DNA of 64,000 nt from Aphelocoma coerulescens. Its lineage: Eukaryota; Chordata; Aves; Passeriformes; Corvidae. The stretch covers positions 22,100,924 through 22,164,923 of the forward strand of contig NC_091023.1 of the NCBI RefSeq assembly GCF_041296385.1, read 5' to 3'. The notes under the pieces are model-generated. The model was given only the letters and a program-made list of their open reading frames with translations. It made no database searches and was not told the origin of the DNA. The translations under genes were made by a program, and so were the position numbers. Shown here in pieces: positions 42,101 through 51,100 of the stretch (positions are counted from its first letter, which is position 1; every line of letters begins with the position of its first letter).

Positions 42101-45100
42101 TAAATTTGTTTTCAGTAGATAAGAGTAATTTATGTACAATGGCCACCTACGAAGAACAAGAACTGTGCTGGTGCTGCTTTACACATCACCTGTTAGCAGG
42201 CAGGAGCAACAAGAATTGCAAGCAATTAACTGAGTCTGCATCTGGCAAGTGGCACATACATGTGCTGGAATTGAGCATGGCCCAGCATCCAACACACACC
42301 ACAAGGGAAATAACACTGTGAGAAAATGAGCTCGAGGGGCATCTTCAGCAAGTCACTGAAACACTGAGCACAGCCAGCTCTGAGGGCACCAAAACAGTAC
42401 TCCTGGAGAAAAGCAGGTGTTGGTTCAGAGCAAACCAGGTTGTCTCAGGGCCCAGCAGGGCAGCAACAAGCACAAGCACCTTGGTCCAGTAGAGTCAAAG
42501 CCCTGAGAGATGCTGCCAAGGTCAAGGAGACCCGAGGTGATCTGCCCAGTAACTGCTGGCCCCATAAATTTCTTTACTCAACAGATTTATTTCTTCACAG
42601 TCATTAATACATAATGCAGTTTCAGTGAAGAAAAAAAAAAACTATGGTGGAAAGCAAACAGCAGCTGTTCTAGTGTCAGCTTGCTCCACTACAAACAGTG
42701 CTGCTGCTTTGCAAGTCTGACTTTTGTATTTAGCCACTCCTTTTTAAACACAAGTTACTGTTAACTGTTCACAAACGACCTACAATTTGGCAAACCTGCA
42801 GGAAGGTGGAGGGAACTGTAGGCAGGGAGGAAGAAGTCAGCCAGGACTGGGGCAAATACCCACAATGTCCCTAAAAATGACCAAAACCTCAGCCCAGCTG
42901 TGCATGGTGACCTCTCTGGTGTTTGAAGTTGGCTTCAAAAGAGACGTTCAGTGCTTACAGAAGGAAGCTCAACAGTGTTTTACAACCTCCTCCTTGTCAC
43001 CACCTCTTTGCTGCTAAGGCCAGGACTCCTGCCTGACCCAGGAGCTGCATCTTTTCCTCATTTATGACAAGTTCCTTCTGGTCTTGTGCTTCTACTTGAA
43101 AAGCTCATTTTAGGGCTCCACTAGAAACTACCTTTAAAATTAAAAAGAATCTATAGTATCAGAGCTAGATGGACACATTTCGGTGTCAGATTTTTTTTTT
43201 TCCAGAACTCAGAAGCAAGGTGTTTGTTCTTTAAAGTTTTACAAACAGGAGCAACCTTGATGTGAAACAGTGTGCCAAACCTAGCCCTTGTCAGGAAAAA
43301 CAGAAGGGAACAATAGACAGGAGTGAAAGGATTTTTTTTTTAGAAGGATATTGGGGGTAAGTGAACAGGATGTAAATTCAAAGCCTTGGTTCATAAATAA
43401 AATCTTTTAAAAAAAGCAACATGAGTAGGTAATGCAGACAGTATTAAAACCATCAGAGAGCAAAACTAGAATGTGTTAATAGTTAATAAATGTGTAAAAC
43501 ACTTTTTCAGAATAAAAGAGAAATATGTTATGAAATTATCATCACAGGTCAGTGTGAATCCTTTTTTTTCCTTGGAATAAATGCTGAAATGACTATGGTC
43601 AGATGGATCTGTATTCAGCAGACTTAATTCCCAAAGAGTGGCCTAATTATGAAAAAAGCATGCTGGAGTACTTTCAGTGTTTATGGTACAGGAACTGAAG
43701 AAACACCAGTTGCTTGAGTCAAATTTTTAAACAACCTCAGATATCCCACTTTCATACACAAGCACTTCCAGGCCTGTCATCCATACAGAAATACAGATAA
43801 AGAAACTTCTTTTTGCCTCTTACTACAATGACAACAACACAACGAAAGATATTGTTCAAAAAGCACTCCTGCAGTGCAAGATAAAATCATAAAATATTTA
43901 GAAACCACTGAAAAACACACCTACAGAGGTGACCATGAAATTATTGAACTACACTGCATATTTACTTTAAAAACTGTCACATTTATTCCCATACAATTGA
44001 AGAGTTTATACTTAAGTGACGCTCATTTCATGCTAACTCACCTGACATGATAATCTGTTGCTGGCCTAAGGTCCTTCAGGTTATATTCTAATTCTTCTCC
44101 ACTGTAGGAAAGAAATCAAAACCCAATAAATTAATAAATTATGAAAAGCAGTAAAACACTTAGCACAGCTAGTGATTTTCTAATGATATAACTTGAAAGA
44201 ATTCCTCCAAAGAGAAACGATAGTAAACCATATACCAACAATTTGTCAACACACTTCACGTTTCTAGAAAACTTCATAAAGCTCCATATGCACAGAAGAA
44301 AAGAACTCATCACACCAATTTATTCAGTAAACTAAATATATGGGCTTATTTCAGTGCTATCTTATATTTTGCTGATATTTGTATAAAGCTCATTGTGGTT
44401 TTCGACCCTCCCAGAGCTGAAAGGAGTGAAACCCAAACATTATTGTTGCACTTTCTGCATATTCCCTATTCAGAATGCTTCATACAAAGTGACCCATTGA
44501 ATTTCAGAGGAAGAAGCAGAGTTTCTTGCACAACTGCTTCACTTACTGCTTTCTCCTCCAGAACCACACTCCCTGTGAGGACCACGGCAAGGAGACATTT
44601 AATTAACACCCAAACAGCTGGACCCACCTGTCTTTCAATACCAAGAAAACTTAAAGCAAAGTGTTTTAGACATTTTAGGAAAAAAACTATTAATTTCAAA
44701 AGCAGCCAACATAGTTAGGGCTATTCTTTTTCCTTCTGGCTTGTTTGCTGGTAAATGAACACTGGGCTCAGTCATGTGTTGCCAAATCTGTGAAGATTAA
44801 GGTACGGGTCAGTGCTTAATAAGTAATAGCCATCTCATGTAAGAGCTTGGCTTATTCATGATTTTATTAAAATATGGGAAACAAGAAAGCTCTCAATTTA
44901 GCATAAAGAAATATTTCATAGCTAGCTGGACAAATACAGGGAGATGTCTCAAAATCAACAGAACAAAATCCAGCAGAAAGCACATGCCTGCTGGGTTGCC
45001 AGAAATCCACCAGAAAGCCTTCTATTTTTTATTTCATATAAGCCAATGCTCTCCAAATCCAGTTTTTCCCCTCTGAAATGACTGCACCTCCTTACAAAGA

Positions 45101-48100
45101 CAATGTATTCAACATATTGCAGACTCTCTTTTGCCTATAGTAATAACAATTACTGCTGCTCCTGATGGAACATACCACATCAAGCTAAAGGCTGCACTCT
45201 GGCCAGCAGCAGGAGACACATCACCACCAGCAGCTTTAAAACAGATGCACAACATTTCATAACCAGGAGAAAATGTGCAGCCATCACACCAACAAGCACA
45301 AGAAGTACTAGAAAGTGTCCTTCCCGTTTTAAAAGCTCAGCAGAGCACATATTTGACTATGGAGATGCTCGCATTGGCTCACAAACAGCTGGTGTAAATG
45401 CCAGAAAAAGAGAAAAATCAGGCAGCCTTTCCCTGGTTAATACACCCTTTTTGTATTATCCAAGACCTGCCTCCAGCATACCGAGAGGAATACCCTAATT
45501 CACAGGACATCTTAAGAAAGGAGATGGCCTGGTCTCAAGAGGTAATTCCTTGAATGCTCTATCACCTGGACTTTATTTAATGAGATTTGGGAAGGATTAG
45601 CTATTTCACAATAGCCAAGGTCACATCTCCAAATTCTCTTTCCTAGACGTCATTAGTGGGGAAAAAGAAAGGCATAACACCATATGTACTTGATCACAGA
45701 ATGAGCTCAGAGGATCACTGCAAGGAGACACAGAGAAATCCCTCAGAAATTTTACTGAAGTCTGCTGAGAGCCCAGTATTCAGGTTTTTCTGGGGAGCCT
45801 CTGTAACCTACTGACTGCTGTACTCCCTCCTCTGCTCATCCTAAGACATTACAAAGCAGCAAAGCCCTCCAATTTTGCTCATTAGCTGAAATAACAAGAT
45901 TTTACTGTTCTAAATTCTGCAAGTCCACACAAAATTAGTCCATTAGGAAGGCAGCTCTCCTGCCTGCATGGTGAACATGAAAGGTTTTGACATTTAGCAT
46001 AAAAGAAAAAGTAACCTTTTCACTGGCAATGGAAGTGACAGCATTGGAGGCAGCATCTGCCACGTGCCAGGGAGGTGGGATGGGGTGGCAATTAGGGACC
46101 CTGTGACATGCACTCCACCAGCTCCCTGCAAGCTCCTCTGGTGAGGGAACAGGGTGCTCAAATGTGCCTTTCTTCTGTGACTGATGGGCATGCCAGAATG
46201 CACCCTGAAAAGCTCAGAGAATTTACTCCTAATGAAACAAAAAAGTGTAAAAATGATGGTTTTACCTGTAAATGATCTTGTATTTTCCATCCCTCCCTTT
46301 ATCTGATAAGGCAACCTCGTAGGTACAGGTGTAAGGCAAACCGTTGTTGTGTCTATCTGCATTGAGAAGGCCAGTGGGAGGTGACCACGAAAGCAAAACT
46401 GCTCTTGCTTGAATATTTGTAACCTATAAAAGAAGCATCAGTTTATCTGAAATCCAAGGAAAAAACCACTACTTCATTAGTATTTGCTTTTTGTTTGCAT
46501 CTTCACAATCAATTTCTTGTAAAATGGAAATTTCAGAGCTAGAGTCGAAAAGTAAAGAGTCAGAAATGATGAAGAGCACAAACAAACACAGATTCATGGC
46601 ATAAAGTAATCTCTGACAGATGAGGAATACAGACAAAGGTTCCCCTACAGTGAAATGCCTCGTCACTGTCGGAGCATCCAGCAAAGGATGACTCTGGAGG
46701 CACCTGCTGCTGTGGCCATTCCCAGAAGGGAACTGGAACTAAGTGGAACAAAGACTTTATTCTATAGATTGTTTTGTACACAATTATTTTTCTAAAGTTT
46801 TTATTGGGGAGCTTTTTAAATGAAACTCCAATGGCTTTTTCAGCCATCCTGTTCCTTCTTGCCACTTGAAACCATGATAATTCAACAGCAAGTAAGCAGA
46901 AAAACCCAATTCAACCTGCAAAGTTATGCTGGCTCAAAAGCACAAGGGAAAATCATAATAAAAGGTCCAACTTGTCAGTTAAAAACTACATTGCAAATCA
47001 ATCACTTTGTGCTTTGAGAGAAGGACCTGTGTGTGATCTGCAGTCACCACTGAGTGCAACACCTCTGTGGCAGATGGGTGAGGAATCTCTTTTAATAAAA
47101 CAGGGAAAAAGTACTTCAAACCCCTGTACCAAAACGATTTTACCACCCCACCAGTGCCACTGTATCCTTTTGGAGAGCCAGGTTTACACAGCTTACAGAA
47201 CTAGCTTGACCCTGCTCACCAGGAGAGCCACTGGCACATCAGCTGCACACAGCAGCAGCTTCCCAGAGAACAGCCTTCTGTTATCAGGCCAAGAAAGAAG
47301 AATAAAAAATCCCCCCTGTCACTGTCTCAAAAGAAAAATAATAAAAAGCAATAGCTGCAGTGGTTATCTGGGAAAGGCAGCACATTTTCATACAAGCCTG
47401 CTGAAATATCCCAGGGAAGCCTCAAAGCCTCCAGAGCCTCAAATGTTCTGCCACCAACTCTCCACTTTTCATCATTAAAATAATGGTGTTTTCCCTTCTT
47501 AAGTGTAGTGAATATATAAAGAATATTTTTTAGTTAGCCTCCAGATGGAGGAATCAAAGACTGATCTTTATTTTTCCTATGCAAAAAATTTCATTGCATC
47601 TGTAATTTTGACAGATTTTTGCAACACAAAGAGCAAGACGACGTTATTTCAGAAGGTGTAACATGAATGCTGCAGGTGCTCAGTTACACATTTCCTAACT
47701 TTTGTTGAGAAAAGTGAAACCCCTTACCCACAAATCACTTGGGAATGAAGTAGTATTAGCAATCTGCTTTCAGGGACTGCTTGTTTACCAATCCAGCTTC
47801 TGGATATCTTTATATAATGGAGAATATTTAACTTCTCGCGTGGAAACACATTGCTTCCAGCTGATGAGCACTGCAACTGTTGTGTCTGATACCCATATAT
47901 CACGCAGATTCTTTCTGAGCAAGTCATAAATCCATTTTTAACAGCCTGACAAGTAGGTGACACCATGAAATGTCTCATCATAAACACCATGATCTCAAAA
48001 GTTAGAGATTTTAATTTATAGCAGCACGTTTAAGTCTTGCCAAAAGAAGAAAACCTTCGTTCAACATAATGTGAAAAATAAGTTTTAAGGCAAGAAGGTT

Positions 48101-51100
48101 TAAGTAGCATCAAGCTTTCTTTGTAAAAAATATGGACAAGCAAATTCTTGCATGAATTTTCATGGCATTCCTTGCTTTCATGGCATTTTCTTATCGTGTT
48201 TTTCTGATGCTATGAAATCAATGTTTACTTTAAAATCTTGGACCAGTTAACCCTGATACTGGATCAGATACCTTATAAGAATCTTGAATGATTCAAGTAA
48301 GGCAAATAAGTTAATTTTTTTGAGATATATGCATATATGTATATACACACACATATGTAAATGAAATTGTGGCAAAGATACTTAGAGCTAAAAATCGGCA
48401 TTTAAAATAATATTTTGATCAGAAAACTGAATAACAAGATCCAAATAGATTTTAGGGTTTTTTTAACAGACATTACTACTATGCCAGCTCAGCCCATCAA
48501 CATGCAGCTTCTTTTATTATGGAAATATGCTTGCATAATTGTTTTTCATAAATTCAGACAGACTTGGAGCTGGAGGCATGATATCCTGCCAATGTTCTAT
48601 TGAAATGTTTTTCTCTATGACTACTCCCAAGGACACACGTATATATTCCGCATACGGCAAAGCTCTGGCCCTCCATGAACTTCAGCAATCTGTAAAAAGT
48701 TAGGTCTTAGGTTTCTGAAAATAAGGGAAAGTATCTTGTGGGCTAACTGCTAGAAACTGTCAGACTATGATTCTGAAGCCAGCATGCAGAGGATAAAAGT
48801 CCAAACCCAGTTGCTAAGCTGCTCCAGTTACACCATTAATTTCAGAGGGAAGGAGCACCCGGAGTGGCTGCTGGCTGCCTTGGAGCTTGTAGGTACACAG
48901 CAACTGCTGCTGGAAACTGTTAAATACCAGTCTTAGCTGCACTGAGCACACACAGCAAGTGTAGGAAAGCAAGTGAGGGGTCACTGTCTGGGAGATAAGT
49001 CAGAAAAGGCAAATCTATTCCCTCCCTGGGCTGTGCAAGTCAGCTGGGAACAGGTTTATTTGTGTGGCTGGAGATAAACCTATCGCTGCTCCGTGACCAA
49101 AAGGCTGGTGCCATATCACAGCTACCTGCCAGTATCTCCTGTCATGGCCAAAGCCACCACTTAGGTTACCAAGGAACTCGTACCTGAAGCAGGAAGCACT
49201 AGCTTTGCTGTGAAAAAGGGCAAGTTAAATAAATGGGGTTATGGTATGTTGGGAATAACAAGCAGACACTTGCAAAACAGCTCAGTATCTTTACCTCCAA
49301 CTTTTCTAGCTTACACAAATACCTTTCCAGACCTGGACCAGCCCTTTCCATGCTGTAAGGAACAGCCCAGCTACCACCATGATGCTGGGCCTAACGGCCC
49401 TTCTGAGCTTGCAGACAGAAATACTTCACCATCACTAAAAACCAGCTTATTTGTTCATTAACAGTGCACTAATTCCATCTGACCAAAATATAAGCAGCCA
49501 GAGCACCTCTTTTCAGGCTGGGCAGGTAAACCTTTGTGCTGCTCCCGAGTTCCCCCAGCCTGTCTCATCTGTCCCCAAATCACTGTGTTTCCTTTGAAGA
49601 GGGCTGGCTTGGCCTTTTAGCTGAGACCTAACAAAAGATTCTCCCACAAGGAGTTCTGTAGGTCTGGTGAAAAGCACAGTTAATTAGTTTCTGAAAACTT
49701 CTCGGTTTACACAGTAAATGCCTCCTTTCTGCTCTATCAAAACTCGGTGGTGTAAATAATTATTCCATGAAAGCCCCTGGGAAAGAATCCAGCTCCTGCA
49801 CCACTTCAATAAGGCTACAACACTGATGGGTATCGGTCCTTCCCGTCTTTCAGGTAATGAAAAATGTTTCTGTACAACTTTCATTATCTTTCAAATTCCG
49901 GGTTAGCATTCACAGGCATCGTGTGGTTCGGGGGCTCATTGTATGTGTGAGAACTACACTGCAAGCAACATTCATTTACTCCCTCGAGGGCACGGTTTGA
50001 AAGGCTCGGGGGTCAAACGAATTCACGGTTATTACTGGGTCGAGATTCTGCTTTTAAATTATGGCTCTAATCCTGCAATTTTAGGCAAAAACCCCAGTGA
50101 TTAAATATGAGTTTTGCTGCAGAGCCAGTCAGCGGGAGCAGGCTGCCTTTTGGAAAGCCAGGCTGATGTTTGAGCCGTGGTTTGACAGAGCCACAGTGAT
50201 TCCCCACGGGGGGGGATGTCCCCCCGAGCCCCTCGGCAGCCGCGCCGTCGGATGCAGCCACTTCGGAAACCCAGAGTCAAGTTTCCCTCCCCTCACTGAG
50301 CTACTTGTTTCAGAGAATGCTTACTTTGTCTGTGATAACGTGCACTAAAAACATATTTCAGTTGACACAAACTCACGGGGGAATAAAAGCAAAAGGTGCC
50401 TTTTAAAATTCTGGCTGTTAAAGGGACAAAGCTCTGATTAAATTTACAGTTTGGCTGCACATCTCTCCAACAGGTAACAATATCTATTATTGAAAACAGA
50501 CCTTCTATGAAGTAATGATTTTAAAAGTGTGTGTATTTTGTACTCAGAGGGGTACCTGTACAATCCAGACAACTCCCTGTGATAGCTCTCCTGCAGGAGT
50601 TGCTCACAAGGCTAATCCCTTTGGATGGCTTCATCCCTCCAGATGGGGTCCCCGCCATGGATGAAGGGAGCTGCCCACTTGGACAAATCAAATCCATGTG
50701 CTGCAGCCACAGCATCACCCACTTGCCACTGACTCACCACTCTGCTCTTTTGCTTTGCATCATTTCTTTCTTTACTGTTGTTTTCCTATACATTGTTTAT
50801 TTTTCACTTATATATGCATAAGATTTGCCAAGAAACATGACCAAGACAACTACTTATGCATAATATGATATATTTCTATCAGATGTAATACTGACTACAC
50901 ACACAGTCATTCGCAGCAATTCATGATTTGTGAGAGTCCTGTGAGTTTAATTACTCACAAATGTCAAAGTTACAGAGAGAGTAATAGATAATCCCCAACA
51001 TCACCTCAGTAAATGTCATTATTATTGAAGCAGCATTTGCCATGGTTTAGATTTTCTTTTTTTTAAAATCATATTTTTGATATGATTAAAGGAAAATTAT

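Noticed and set aside
41899..42321. 140-codon plus-strand open frame
   Set aside because: No domain and no splice or promoter signals to support it.
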